Notes: a model not told the origin generated them from the sequence alone. Numbered from the stretch's first letter, positions 38,311 through 47,546 are shown. The stretch is DNA of 64,000 nt from Burkholderiales bacterium PBB2 (GCA_002255955.1 NKIM01000001.1:248001-312000); one strand, 5' to 3'. Numbers and translations are program-made.

Positions 38311-40713
38311 ATGAAACTCAAAGACCTGCGCGTCAGCTGGCGCCAGCTGCTGGCCGAACCTGCCTACTCCCTGGTGGTGGTGCTGGGCCTGGCGGTGGCG
38401 ATTGCCGCGGCCTATCTGATCGCCCTGCTGCTCAACGACCGCTGGCTGCCTGACCCCAGCGTGCCGCGGCCCGACCGGGTCGTGCGCCTGGAATTCCGCG
38501 GCAACATCCCCGGCCGCAACGACGACTGGTTCAACGCCATGCCTTTTGTCTTCCGCGATGCGCTGCTGGAAGCCCGGGCGCCGGTGACGGCCGTGGCGCG
38601 GCTGAACAGCACGGAGCTGGGTCTGCGTGTGGGCGAGCAGGTCAGCAAGAACCGGGTGATGTTCGCCGACCCGGAACTGGTGGCCATCTTCGGCTTGAAG
38701 GCGCTGAGCGGCGATGTGCAAGCAGCGCTCAGCAAACCCGACACTGTGGCGTTGACGGTCAGCGCGGCCGAGCGCCTGTTCGGCCGCAGCAGCGATGTGC
38801 TGGGCCAAAGGCTGCGCATGCGCGGCCAGGACATGACGGTGGCCGCCGTGCTGCCGCGCCAGGCTTCCAACAGCGAGCTCGACTTTGATGTGTTGGCCAA
38901 TTTCGAGTCGCCGGCCGCCCACCAGCAAGAGCGCTTGCTGAAGGCCTGGTACTACATCAACGGCAATGTCTACGCACGCATGGCCGACGGCGCGAGCAGC
39001 GCTCAGCTGAGCACGCTGATGCAGTCCATCTTCGACCGCAGCCCGGGCACCACCGAGGTGCCAGCCGACTGGCGCGCCGGCGGCCGCAAGACGGCGTTCG
39101 TGCGTGCGGTCAGCCTGCCACGGCTGCCCTTCGACGGGGCCGACAGCGAGACCCGGCTGCTGCTCTACAGCGCGCTCAGCGCCATGGCCCTGACCATGCT
39201 GGGCCTGGCCGCCATCAACTATGTCAACCTCAGCAGCGTGCGCACCCTGCGCCGCCAGCGCGAGATCGCGGTGCGCAAGAGCCTGGGTGCCAGCCCGGTC
39301 CGCCTGGGCCTGCAGTTCGTGCTGGAGTCCAGCCTGGTCGCCTTGCTGGCTGGCGCGGTCGGCCTCTTGCTGGCCTGGCTGCTGGCACCCGGATTCGCCG
39401 ATCTGCTCGATGTGAAGTTCGCCTCCAAGCTGTTTGCACCGGCCCAGCTGCTGAGCTTGCTGCTGGGTTGCTTGGCCCTGGGCGCTCTGACCGGGCTCTA
39501 CCCGGCCCGGGTGGCTTTGGGCGTGCACTGCGCGCCGGCCTTGCAGGGCCGCAAGCAAAGCGAGGGCGCCGGCGGCCGAAGGCTGCGCCGCGCGATGACG
39601 GTGCTGCAGTTCAGCGCGGCGCTGACCCTGTCGGGCGCGGCGGTGGTGGTGGTCTGGCAGAGCGAGTACATCGCCCGTCTGGAGCTGGGCTTCAAGACCG
39701 CCGGCCTGCTGGCCGTCGAGCTGCCCGACAACGCCAAACGTGAGGCCAAACGAGCCCTCTTCGATGCCTTGCGTGCCCACCCTTCGGTGCGCGCGGCCAG
39801 CATGGGCGAGGACGTACCGGGCCGCAACGGTGTCGGCAGCGTGACCACCTTGAGCCGTGGCGAGACCCGCGTTGCCACCCGCTTCAGCTCGGTGGACGAG
39901 CACTTCTTCGCCACTTACGAGATCGAGCTGCTGCATGGCTCGCTGCAAGGGGGCCCGATCCCCGAACAAGGTCCGGCTCCGAACGCGCCCAAGGAAGTGA
40001 TTCCTGTGGTGCTGGACGCCACCGCCGTTCGTGCGCTCGGCTTCAGCCGCCTGCAGGATGCCGTGGGCCAGGTGGTCGGCGATGACGGCGACCCAGTCAA
40101 GGTGGTGGCCGTCACAGGCCCCGTCAAACAGGAGACAGCCCGCCATCTGCACCAGCCGCAGATGTTCGCGCTGCGCCAGAATGGCCACAGCACCCTGACC
40201 CTGAGCGGCCCCGACATGGCGGCCCTGCGTGCCGCCGTCAACGAGGTCTGGCCGCGCTACATGCCCGACGATGTGCTGGTGATGAACGGCGTGCACGAGG
40301 AGCTCGCCCAACGCTACCGCCTGGACCGCAACATCGGCCGACTGATCGCCGCCTCCAGCCTGATCGCCCTGCTGCTGGCCGCTTTCGGCGTCTACGCCCT
40401 GGCGGCCTACACGGTGCGCCGCGCGGCGCTGGAGATCGTCATCCGCAAGCTGCACGGTGCCGGCCACCGCCACATCGCCGCGCTCTTGATCAAGGAGTTC
40501 GCGCCCCTGCTGGGCCTGGCCGCCCTGATCAGCCTGCCGCTGATCTGGTGGATCGCCCAGCAGTACCTGAGCGGCTTTGTCGAGCGCGCGCAGATGGGCG
40601 GCTGGCCGCTGCTGGCGGCCTTGCTGGTCACCTTGCTGATGAGTGGCCTGGCAGGCCTGCGCCATGCCCTGGCGGCCATGTCCATGCGGCCCATCATGGC
40701 CTTGCGCGACTGA
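38311..40713 (+). CDS. ABC transporter permease 1 (FtsX/MacB family)
   Basis: This 800-residue membrane protein has a transmembrane helix at about 20-42 and a large periplasmic MacB-PCD-like domain (about 45-285). Three helices follow (about 285-310, 335-360 and 370-395), with the SSVRTLRRQREIAVRKSLGA coupling-helix region. It then has a second periplasmic domain and a final FtsX block with four-helix topology and IVIRKLHGAG as a second coupling motif. It is a double-length permease of the kind found in tandem in regulated efflux loci. AAAGGA precedes the ATG. Confidence 0.92.
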   Translation: MKLKDLRVSWRQLLAEPAYSLVVVLGLAVAIAAAYLIALLLNDRWLPDPSVPRPDRVVRLEFRGNIPGRNDDWFNAMPFVFRDALLEARAPVTAVARLNSTELGLRVGEQVSKNRVMFADPELVAIFGLKALSGDVQAALSKPDTVALTVSAAERLFGRSSDVLGQRLRMRGQDMTVAAVLPRQASNSELDFDVLANFESPAAHQQERLLKAWYYINGNVYARMADGASSAQLSTLMQSIFDRSPGTTEVPADWRAGGRKTAFVRAVSLPRLPFDGADSETRLLLYSALSAMALTMLGLAAINYVNLSSVRTLRRQREIAVRKSLGASPVRLGLQFVLESSLVALLAGAVGLLLAWLLAPGFADLLDVKFASKLFAPAQLLSLLLGCLALGALTGLYPARVALGVHCAPALQGRKQSEGAGGRRLRRAMTVLQFSAALTLSGAAVVVVWQSEYIARLELGFKTAGLLAVELPDNAKREAKRALFDALRAHPSVRAASMGEDVPGRNGVGSVTTLSRGETRVATRFSSVDEHFFATYEIELLHGSLQGGPIPEQGPAPNAPKEVIPVVLDATAVRALGFSRLQDAVGQVVGDDGDPVKVVAVTGPVKQETARHLHQPQMFALRQNGHSTLTLSGPDMAALRAAVNEVWPRYMPDDVLVMNGVHEELAQRYRLDRNIGRLIAASSLIALLLAAFGVYALAAYTVRRAALEIVIRKLHGAGHRHIAALLIKEFAPLLGLAALISLPLIWWIAQQYLSGFVERAQMGGWPLLAALLVTLLMSGLAGLRHALAAMSMRPIMALRD

Positions 40714-40728
40714 AGCGGCCTGCCAGGC

Positions 40729-43158
40729 ATGAGACTGCTCGACCTCCGCGTGGCGGCCCGGCAATTGCGGGCTGAGCCCTTCAATGCTTCGGTGCTGATC
40801 CTGGGCTTGGCCCTCGCTCTGGCGGCCAGCTACCTGCTCGCCGTGATGCTGGGCGAACGCTACCGGCCTGACCCGGCGTTGCAGGAACCCGAGCGCATCG
40901 TGATGCTCGATTTCCACGGCAATATGCCGGGCCGCCAGGAGGACTGGTTTCTGGGTGCGCCTTTTGCGCTGCACGAGGCGCTGCAGAAATCCGGCGCGCC
41001 GCTGCAGCATCTGAGCCGCAGCAGCAGCGACTGGCTGACCTTGCGCGTGGGCGAGCGCCAGCAGCGCAGCGCCGTGCTGGCCCTGGACGCCAGCGCCGTC
41101 GAGCTGTTCGGCCTGCGCAGCCTGCAGGGCGATCTGCGGTCCTGCTTGGCCCGGCCCGACACCATCGTCCTGCGCCAGAGCCTGGCCCGCCAGCTCTTCG
41201 GCGAGCAGCGTGCCCTGGGCCGCGTGCTCCGTGCCGGCAAGCACCCGCTCAGCGTCTGCGCCCTGCTGCCCGATGCCGGCTCGCAGAGCACGCTGCGCGA
41301 GCCGGCTTTGGTCGGCTTTGACTCGCCCGCCGCCGAGCTGGACGAGGAGATGCGCAGTGCCTGGTTCCAGATCACGGGGCGCATCTATGGCCGTCTGGCA
41401 CCCGGCGCCAGCGCCGAGCAGGTCAGCGCCTTGGCCCAAGCCCTGCTCGATGCCAGCCCCATCATGAAGCAGCTGCCGCCGGACTGGACGGCCGGGGGCC
41501 GCAAGGCCGCGTTCATGCGCGCCCTGCCCATCACCCGCCTGCCCTTCGAAGGCCGCGAAGGACGCCTGCGGGTGCAAGCCCTGTGGGCCTTGGGCGGCGT
41601 CGCGGTCTTGCTGTTGAGCCTGGCCCTGCTCAATTTCATCAACCTCAGCAGCGTGCGCACGGTGCAGCGCCAGCGCGAGATCGCCGTGCGCAAAAGCCTG
41701 GGCCTGGGCCCGCTGCGCCTGCTGCTGCAGTTCGCGGCCGAGGCGCAGCTGAGCATCGCGCTGGCGGCCGCGCTGGCGGTGCTGCTGGCCTGGCTGATGG
41801 TGCCTTGGCTGGCCGGCGTACTGCAGCTGCCGGTGCCGGACAGCCTCTTGCAAGCCTTGCCCCTGCTGGGCCTGGCCGCGGGCTGCACGCTGCTGGGTGG
41901 CCTGGTCTGCCTCTACCCGGCCTGGCTGGCCTGGCGGCAGAATGCAGCCGCCGCCCTGCAGGGCCGGCAGGCCAGCGAGGGCGCCTCGGGCCGATGGCTG
42001 CGCCGCACGCTGACGGTGCTGCAGTTCGGCGTGGCCTTGCTGGCCAGCAGCATGGCCTTGGTCCTGAGCTTGCAGAACCGCCATGTGCTGGCGCGTGAGC
42101 TGGGCTTTGATCCCCACGGCGTGCTGGCCCTGCGCATGCCCGACGGCGCCAGCCCAGCCCTGGCGGAAGACCTGCGCCAGGCCCTGGCCCAGCGCCCCGA
42201 GGTGCAGGCCCTGGCCTGGAGCGACAGCGTGCCCGGCAGCGGTCGGATCGAGCGCGAGGGTGGCTTTCTGCGCGATGGCCAAGCTGGTGAAGCCAGCAAG
42301 CTGCGTGTCACCCATGTCGATGCCGACTTCTTTGCGCTCTACCGCATCCCCCTGTTGAGCGGCGAGCTGCGTGCGGGCACGCAGGACACCGTGGTGCTGG
42401 ATCTGCCGGCACTGCGCGCCATGGGCTGGAGCCAGCCCGCCGAGGCCTTGGGGCAGGAACTGCGCTTCGCCTACACCGGCCTGGCCCAGCGCCAGCAGAG
42501 CTGGCGCATCGCCGCCGTGGTGCCGAAGCAGCTGCTGGAAAGCACGCGCCAGTCCAGCCAGCCCCATGCCTTCGCGCTCAAGAGCAGCGAGCAGGTGCTG
42601 GCCACAGGGCGCGGCGCCTGGGTGCTCAATCTGCGTCTGCGCGACGGTGAAGCCGCCAGCCTGGCGCGGGCCGAGGCCTTCATCGCGCCGATCTGGAGGC
42701 GCTATGTGTCGGATCAACCCTTGCAGCTGGAAGCCGTGGAAGAGGCCATGCAGGAGCCCTACCGCGCCGACTTGCGCTTGGCCGAGCTGGTCACGGCCAG
42801 CAGCGTGCTGGCCCTGGCCCTGGCGGGCTTCGGCGTCTATGCGCTGGCGGCCTATCTGGTGCAGCGCCATGCACGTGAGTTGGTGCTGCGCAAGCTCTAC
42901 GGCGCCTCGCCGCGCCAGGCCCTGACCCGGCTGCTGTGCGAATTCGCCGGCCTGCTGCTGATCGCCGCCCTGCTGGCCCTGCCGCTGTCCTGGTGGCTGG
43001 GCCAGAGCTATCTGAGCCAGTTTGCCGACCGGGCGGCCATGGGCTTGTGGCCGCAAGCCCTGGCCCTGCTGGGCCTGCTCTTTGTGAGCTTGATCGCCAG
43101 CCTGCACCATGGCTTGCAGGCCATGGCCATGCGGCCGGTGCTGGCCTTGAAAAGCTGA
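40729..43158 (+). CDS. ABC transporter permease 2 (FtsX/MacB family)
   Basis: This 809-residue paralogue of the preceding permease has the same order of helices and periplasmic domains, and closely matching motifs (INLSSVRTVQRQREIAVRKS; LVLRKLYGAS). It starts 15 bp after the first permease and probably forms a heterodimer with it. The pair arose by duplication. It ends the operon, converging with the MerR gene. Confidence 0.92.
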   Translation: MRLLDLRVAARQLRAEPFNASVLILGLALALAASYLLAVMLGERYRPDPALQEPERIVMLDFHGNMPGRQEDWFLGAPFALHEALQKSGAPLQHLSRSSSDWLTLRVGERQQRSAVLALDASAVELFGLRSLQGDLRSCLARPDTIVLRQSLARQLFGEQRALGRVLRAGKHPLSVCALLPDAGSQSTLREPALVGFDSPAAELDEEMRSAWFQITGRIYGRLAPGASAEQVSALAQALLDASPIMKQLPPDWTAGGRKAAFMRALPITRLPFEGREGRLRVQALWALGGVAVLLLSLALLNFINLSSVRTVQRQREIAVRKSLGLGPLRLLLQFAAEAQLSIALAAALAVLLAWLMVPWLAGVLQLPVPDSLLQALPLLGLAAGCTLLGGLVCLYPAWLAWRQNAAAALQGRQASEGASGRWLRRTLTVLQFGVALLASSMALVLSLQNRHVLARELGFDPHGVLALRMPDGASPALAEDLRQALAQRPEVQALAWSDSVPGSGRIEREGGFLRDGQAGEASKLRVTHVDADFFALYRIPLLSGELRAGTQDTVVLDLPALRAMGWSQPAEALGQELRFAYTGLAQRQQSWRIAAVVPKQLLESTRQSSQPHAFALKSSEQVLATGRGAWVLNLRLRDGEAASLARAEAFIAPIWRRYVSDQPLQLEAVEEAMQEPYRADLRLAELVTASSVLALALAGFGVYALAAYLVQRHARELVLRKLYGASPRQALTRLLCEFAGLLLIAALLALPLSWWLGQSYLSQFADRAAMGLWPQALALLGLLFVSLIASLHHGLQAMAMRPVLALKS

Positions 43159-43216
43159 GGGAAAAAGCCGTTAGGAAAAGGGCCGCTGATCCGCGGCTCT
43201 TACTTCTTCCTGGCTC

Positions 43217-43630
43217 TTACTTGACCTGTTTGAGCAGACTCTTGCAACGGTCCTCGTGCTGGGCGATCTCGGCCAGGGTGACCTCGATGTCGTCGAGCTG
43301 CTGCTCGAGCTGGCGGCGGTGCTGCTGCAGCACCTCCAGAAAGGCGCGCAGCTGTGGCGCCGCGCCGCTGGAGGCGTCGTACATATCGACCAGCTGCTTG
43401 ATCTCTTGCAAGCTCAGGCCCAGGCGCTTGCCGCGCAGGGTCAGCTTGAGGCGGGTGCGGTCGCGGTGGGTGTAGACGCGGTTGCGGCCGGCGCGCGAGG
43501 GCTCGAGCAGGCCCATGTCCTCGTAAAAACGGATGGCCCGCGGGGTGATGTCGAACTCATGGGCCAGCTCGGTGATGGTGAACTGGCGGGCACCCTCGCT
43601 CGCGGCATTCGGTGGGGTGACGGTGCTCAT
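43217..43630 (-). CDS. MerR-family regulator, LiuR-like
   Basis: This 137-residue regulator has an HTH_MerR at about 14-82 (FTITELAHEFDITPRAIRFYEDMGLL, then RNRVYTHRDRTRLKLTLRGKRLGLSL) and a dimerising coiled coil (about 95-137). LiuR-type proteins of this subfamily repress branched-chain and fatty acyl-CoA catabolism genes. A single Cys (ECxRC-like motifs absent) argues against a metal sensor. The ATG at 43630 is chosen; the open frame upstream is not protein-like. Its own promoter region has a 20-bp operator-like sequence also found before icmF. Confidence 0.85.
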   Translation of the reverse strand: MSTVTPPNAASEGARQFTITELAHEFDITPRAIRFYEDMGLLEPSRAGRNRVYTHRDRTRLKLTLRGKRLGLSLQEIKQLVDMYDASSGAAPQLRAFLEVLQQHRRQLEQQLDDIEVTLAEIAQHEDRCKSLLKQVK

Positions 43631-43654
43631 GGCTAAACTGGGGCTCGCTCGCAT

Positions 43655-43674
43655 TGACGTTGACGTAAGCGGCA
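43655..43674. promoter_or_regulatory. LiuR-type operator between the MerR and MBL genes
   Basis: TGACGTTGACGTAAGCGGCA matches 17 of 20 bases of the perfect palindrome seen before icmF. It lies 25 bp from the MerR start and about 80 bp from the MBL start, in a position to govern both divergent genes. Confidence 0.7.
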
Positions 43675-43752
43675 ATTCTATGCACCTGCGAAGCGGCGCC
43701 GCGTCGGGCCTTGCCCTCTCCCCTCCCAATTTCTGCTCCTTGCTGAACGACC

Positions 43753-44889
43753 ATGGCCAATCCCCGCGAATCGGAACTGCACTACCCGCTCGGCGACGCC
43801 CGCCCCGGCCCGGGCGAGCTGATCGAGCTGGCGCCCGGCGTGCGCTGGCTGCGCATGGGCCTGCCGTTTGCGCTGGACCACATCAACCTCTGGCTGCTGC
43901 GCGACGAGATCGACGGCAGCGAGGGGGCCAAGGTCCAGGGCTGGACCATCGTCGATTGCGGCGTGGCCAATGAAGCAACGCAGGCAAACTGGGAGGCCAT
44001 CTTTGCCGATCAGCTCGAAGGCCTGCCGGTGCTGCGCGTCATCGTCACCCACTTCCACCCCGACCACATCGGCCTGGCCCACTGGCTCTGCCAGCGCTGG
44101 AGCGGCGCCGTGGCGCCGGGCCTGCCGCCGCATCACGAATGCCGGCTGTGGATCAGCGCCACCGACTTTCACCTGGCCCGCCTGGCCAGCGGCTCGACCG
44201 TGGGCATGGGCGGCGAAACCGCCGCGGCCTTCTTCGCCAGCCACGGCCTGAGCGACCCGGAGGCCTTGAGCAAGATTCGCGCTCGCAGCAGCTACTACCC
44301 AAGCATGGTGCCGCAAGTGCCGGCCAGTTTTCGCCGCCTGATGGGCGGCAAGACCTTGCAGATCGGTGGCCAGAGCTGGCAATGCCTGGTCGGCTACGGC
44401 CATGCGCCCGAGCACATCAGCCTCTACTGCGCCGCACTCGGCCTGATGATCTCGGGCGATATGGTGCTGCCGCGCATCTCGACCAATGTCTCGGTCGTCG
44501 ATGTCGAGCCCGAGGCCGACCCGCTGCGCCTCTACCTCGATTCCCTGCAGCGCCTGCTCAGTCTGCCGGCCGACACCCTGGTGCTGCCGGCCCATGGCCT
44601 GCCCTTCCGCGGCCTGCATGCGCGCATCGAGCAGCTGCAGGAGCACCATGTCGAGCGCCTGGCCGATGTGCGCCAGGCTTGCGCCGACAAGCCCTGCCAT
44701 GCGGCCGAGCTGCTGGAGCTGCTGTTCAAGCGCAAGCTGGATCTGCACCAGACCACCTTTGCCATGGGCGAATCGGTGGCCCACCTGAACTCGCTCTGGC
44801 TGGGCGGCCAGCTGCGCCGCGAGCGCGGTGCCGACGGCATCTACCGCTTCAGCACCCTGGCCACGCCGGCAGCCGCGCCCAAGACCTGA
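43753..44889 (+). CDS. metallo-beta-lactamase-fold hydrolase
   Basis: The 378-residue MBL-fold enzyme has the metal motif THFHPDHIG (about 97-105), a later His in GYGHAPEH, Asp in ISGDM, and His in LPAHGLPF. A C-terminal helical/winged extension (about 285-378) resembles the tails of LACTB2-like hydrolases. The substrate is unknown; the divergent LiuR-like regulator suggests a thioesterase or lactonase role in acyl metabolism (inference). No signal peptide is present, so it is cytosolic. Confidence 0.87.
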   Translation: MANPRESELHYPLGDARPGPGELIELAPGVRWLRMGLPFALDHINLWLLRDEIDGSEGAKVQGWTIVDCGVANEATQANWEAIFADQLEGLPVLRVIVTHFHPDHIGLAHWLCQRWSGAVAPGLPPHHECRLWISATDFHLARLASGSTVGMGGETAAAFFASHGLSDPEALSKIRARSSYYPSMVPQVPASFRRLMGGKTLQIGGQSWQCLVGYGHAPEHISLYCAALGLMISGDMVLPRISTNVSVVDVEPEADPLRLYLDSLQRLLSLPADTLVLPAHGLPFRGLHARIEQLQEHHVERLADVRQACADKPCHAAELLELLFKRKLDLHQTTFAMGESVAHLNSLWLGGQLRRERGADGIYRFSTLATPAAAPKT

Positions 44890-44920
44890 GCCGGCCCGAA
44901 GCACTGCGCCCAAAAGAAAT

Positions 44921-44966
44921 CCGCCATCGCTGAGGCTGCCGGCAAAGGCAGCGTCAAGGATGGCGG
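44921..44966. terminator. hairpin between convergent MBL and YgjP genes
   Basis: CCGCCATC pairs with GATGGCGG (outer 8 bp), and GCTGCC pairs with GGCAGC (inner 6 bp) around GGCAAA. A TTTT follows 12 bp later on the plus strand. It probably serves as a terminator for one or both converging transcripts. Confidence 0.6.
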
Positions 44967-45140
44967 ACTCTCGGCCCCTTTTAGCACCCCTCGGCAGCCG
45001 GGCTGCGAGTGATTCCACGCCGTATGGAATCTAGAACTGGGTGCGGGTGATGACAGCGTTGGCCCAGAGTGTCTATCGTCACCCTCTTAGGGGACAAGCC
45101 CCCCCAAAGAGGGATAAGACCCCACCCGAGCCCGCCCCTC

Positions 45141-45192
45141 ACCTGTTCACTTTGCGAGAGGGGTGAACACGTGAACAGGTGAACCAGTGAAC
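45141..45192. repeat. GTGAAC octamer array with inverted partner
   Basis: Four copies of GTGAAC occur at 45163, 45171, 45179 and 45187, exactly 8 bp apart. In addition ACCTGTTCAC (45141-45150) is the perfect reverse complement of GTGAACAGGT (45171-45180), giving a 10-bp stem with a 20-nt loop. It lies just past the YgjP stop codon. Confidence 0.7.
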
Positions 45193-45209
45193 CTGAAACA
45201 GCCGCGCGC

Positions 45210-46016
45210 TCACTCGCTGACGATGGACTCTTCGCGCAGGCGGCCGCGGGCAGTTTCGAAGTCGGGCAGCACCGAGCGCACCACGGCCCAGAAGGCCGGG
45301 CTGTGGTTCATCTCGCGCAGATGGGCCAGCTCGTGGGCGACCACGTAGTCGATGATGGCCGGCGCGAAATGGATCAGGCGCCAGTTCAGACGGATGGAGC
45401 CGTCGGCACTGGCGCTGCCCCAGCGCGTCTGGGCCGAGCTCAGGCGCAGTTGAGTCATCTGCACGCCCAGGGCGGCACCGAAGCGCTGGCAGCGAGGCTC
45501 GAAATCGGCACGCGCGCGGCGCTTGAGCCAGGCCTGCACGGTGTCGCGCAGCTGCTCCTCGCTGGCCGCCAGCGGCAGGCCGATGCGCAGCACGCGTTCG
45601 GCCTCGTCGAAGAGCACGCCGTTGCGCTGCGGCTCCAGGCGCAGGGTGATGGGCGCGCCGAGGTAAGGCAGGCTGGCGCCATCGCGCCACTCGATGCGTG
45701 AGGCCTCGACGCGGCGGGCGCGCTCGCGCTGCTCCACCAGCTTGCGCAGGATCCAATCAGCCTTGTGCTGCAGAGCCCGCTCGATATCGGCCTGCGGCAG
45801 CCAGCGCGGCGCGCTGACGCGCAGGCCCTGGGCGCCCACAACAAAGCCGATGCTGCGCCGGCGCGCGCGCTTGAGCTCATAGGCCACACGGTGTTCACCC
45901 AGGCTGAGCTCGCGCTGGGCGCGCGGGTTTTGCAGCACCTCGGCCTCGCTGCGGGCCGGTGCAGCCTCCTGACCGAACAGGCTCAGCTGGGAGCCTTGCA
46001 AGAGATTCTTGAGCAT
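45210..46016 (-). CDS. YgjP-like zinc metallopeptidase (DUF45, M48-related)
   Basis: This 268-residue protein has the zinc motif HELAHLREMNHSPAFW (about 219-234), where HExxH-like HELAH and the downstream His bind metal, as in the SprT/YgjP fold. An N-terminal SYELKR-like RVAYELKRARRRSIGF strand and the RWGSASADGSIRLNWRL segment are typical of the family. The ATG at 46016 is chosen over the open frame to 46055. The cellular role of YgjP proteins is not settled. It is the last gene of the glyQ-to-ygjP minus-strand block. Confidence 0.88.
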   Translation of the reverse strand: MLKNLLQGSQLSLFGQEAAPARSEAEVLQNPRAQRELSLGEHRVAYELKRARRRSIGFVVGAQGLRVSAPRWLPQADIERALQHKADWILRKLVEQRERARRVEASRIEWRDGASLPYLGAPITLRLEPQRNGVLFDEAERVLRIGLPLAASEEQLRDTVQAWLKRRARADFEPRCQRFGAALGVQMTQLRLSSAQTRWGSASADGSIRLNWRLIHFAPAIIDYVVAHELAHLREMNHSPAFWAVVRSVLPDFETARGRLREESIVSE

Positions 46017-46038
46017 GATGGTGATCAAGCGCCCGGGC

Positions 46039-46905
46039 TCAGGCCTGCATCGCACCCGCCGGCGGCGGGGCTGCAGCGGCGCGGCGCGCGCCGGCCTGGG
46101 TCTGGGGATAGGCCTCGGGGTCGAGGCGCTGCATTTCGGACTCGATCCAGGCTTCCACCTCGCGCATCAGCTCGCCGGCCTCGCGGCCCTGCGGCGCGAT
46201 CGGCCGGCCGATGGAGATGTCCACCACGCCGGGGCGCAGCAAAAAGCTCTTGCGCGGCCAGCAGCGGGCGGAGGTGGCGGCGATCGGCACCACGGGCACG
46301 CCGGTCTCGATGGCCAGGCGGGTGCCGCCGGTCTTGTACTCGCCCTTCTGGCCGCGCGCGGTGCGCGTGCCCTCGGGGAACATGATGACCCAGTTGCCCT
46401 GGGCCGCCAGGCGCTTGCCCTGCGCGGCCACTTTCGCCCAGGCCTCGGCGCGCTTGCTGCGGTCGATGTGGATCATGTCCATGCGCGCCATGGCCCAGCC
46501 GAAGAAGGGCACGTAGAGCAGCTCGCGCTTGAAGACATAGGCCAGCGGATGCGACATCAGGGCCGGGAAGGCAAAGGTCTCCCAGGTGCTCTGGTGCTTG
46601 GGCAGCAGGATGACGGCCGAGCGGCGGTCGGCCTGGCTGGGCAGATACTGCATGCCCTGGATGCGCCACTGCACGCCGCAGATCAGGCGCGCGCTGTGGA
46701 TGGCCAGACGCAGCCAGCCGGCACAGGCCCAGTACACCGTGTCGCCCTTGGCGAACAGCGAGATCAAAAGCACCGCCAACGCCCAGGGGATGACGGTGGC
46801 CGTCAGCCAGAGCACAAACACGGCGGAACGCAGCGCTGCCAGCAAGCTGGCCAGCGGAGCCGCCGATACAGCCCCCGGCGGTGGCGCACTGTCACCGGTC
46901 TTCAA
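46039..46905 (-). CDS. plsC: lysophosphatidic acid acyltransferase (PlsC family)
   Basis: This 288-residue membrane-associated acyltransferase makes phosphatidic acid from lysophosphatidate. There is an N-terminal helix (about 25-50). Motif I appears as KHQSTWE, with His and Glu in place of the usual HX4D; motif III is FPEGTRT, and a GVPVVPIA segment follows. The start is a TTG that overlaps the upstream stop (TTGA); no ATG or GTG is available in the right place, so translation probably depends on coupling to the GmhB gene. Confidence 0.88.
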   Translation of the reverse strand: MKTGDSAPPPGAVSAAPLASLLAALRSAVFVLWLTATVIPWALAVLLISLFAKGDTVYWACAGWLRLAIHSARLICGVQWRIQGMQYLPSQADRRSAVILLPKHQSTWETFAFPALMSHPLAYVFKRELLYVPFFGWAMARMDMIHIDRSKRAEAWAKVAAQGKRLAAQGNWVIMFPEGTRTARGQKGEYKTGGTRLAIETGVPVVPIAATSARCWPRKSFLLRPGVVDISIGRPIAPQGREAGELMREVEAWIESEMQRLDPEAYPQTQAGARRAAAAPPPAGAMQA

Positions 46906-47546
46906 GTGAGCGCCCCCGGGGCGGTGTCGGGCGCCAGGGCCTCACCGCGGGCATCGGCCTTGCTGCGCCGGTCTTTTTGAATCAGATGCTCGGCAAACGC
47001 GCCCAGGCTGGCGTGGACGCGCACGCCCGGCACCTTGGCCAAGAGGGCCGCCAGCTGCGCCTCGTCCAGATCGCCGAGGCGCGCGCCGCGCACCAGATGC
47101 GGCACGCAGCCCGCTGCCTGGGCCGTCTGCACATCGCGCAGGCTGGCCCCGACCATATGGATGGTGGGCAGCTCGACACCGAAGCGCTCACCGATCTGCT
47201 GCACCAGGCCCGGCAGGGGCTTGCGGCAATCACAGCCTTCCTCGGGCGTGTGCGGGCAGAAGAAGGCGGCGTCGAGACGCCCGCCCTTCTCGGCCAGCAG
47301 CTGGTTGAGGCGGATGTGGATGGCGTTCAGCGAAGCCATGTCCAGCAGGCCGCGGCCGATGCCGGGCTGGTTGGTGGCCATCACCGTGTGCCAGCCGGCA
47401 TGGTTGAGCCGCGCCACCGCTTCCAGCGCACCGGGCACCGGCACCAGCTCGTCCACCGATTTGACATGGTCGTCGCGGTACTCGTTGAGCGTGCCATCAC
47501 GGCCCAGGATGACCAGTTTCATGCTGTGGCTGTGATCAGAACGCAT
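46902..47546 (-). CDS. GmhB-like HAD phosphatase missing two catalytic Asp residues
   Basis: This 214-residue HAD protein is of the heptose-bisphosphate phosphatase type. The zinc site (CPHTPEEGCDC) and HAD motifs II (ATNQ) and III (RKPLPG) are present. Motif I, normally DRDG, reads GRDG, so the nucleophile is replaced by Gly. Motif IV, normally GDSLRD, reads GASLRD. I checked both codons (GGC and GCC). An ATG at 47522 gives a shorter N terminus (MKLVILGRDG), but AGG lies 7 nt before 47546. It is 40 bp after glyS. It is either a pseudoenzyme or an enzyme that uses another residue. Confidence 0.85.
   Translation of the reverse strand: MRSDHSHSMKLVILGRDGTLNEYRDDHVKSVDELVPVPGALEAVARLNHAGWHTVMATNQPGIGRGLLDMASLNAIHIRLNQLLAEKGGRLDAAFFCPHTPEEGCDCRKPLPGLVQQIGERFGVELPTIHMVGASLRDVQTAQAAGCVPHLVRGARLGDLDEAQLAALLAKVPGVRVHASLGAFAEHLIQKDRRSKADARGEALAPDTAPGALT

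Larger units (their letters stand above)
44890..45209. other. intergenic region with hairpins, no gene
   Basis: This 320-bp region lies between convergent genes. It contains a strong terminator-like hairpin (44921-44966), a 7-bp inverted repeat GATTCCA/TGGAATC (45011-45031) and a GTGAAC array with an inverted partner (45141-45192), each described separately. No protein-coding frame was found. Confidence 0.7.

Noticed and set aside
38254-43110. 1618-codon open frame antisense to both ABC permease genes
   Set aside because: The plus strand encodes two clear FtsX/MacB permeases. The antisense frame is rich in Gln/Gly/His/Arg, with no domain, which is the usual shadow of GC-rich genes with G/C third positions.
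45141-45192. Short tandem units considered as a CRISPR array
   Set aside because: The repeats are 6 bp at an 8-bp period with no spacers and no cas genes nearby.
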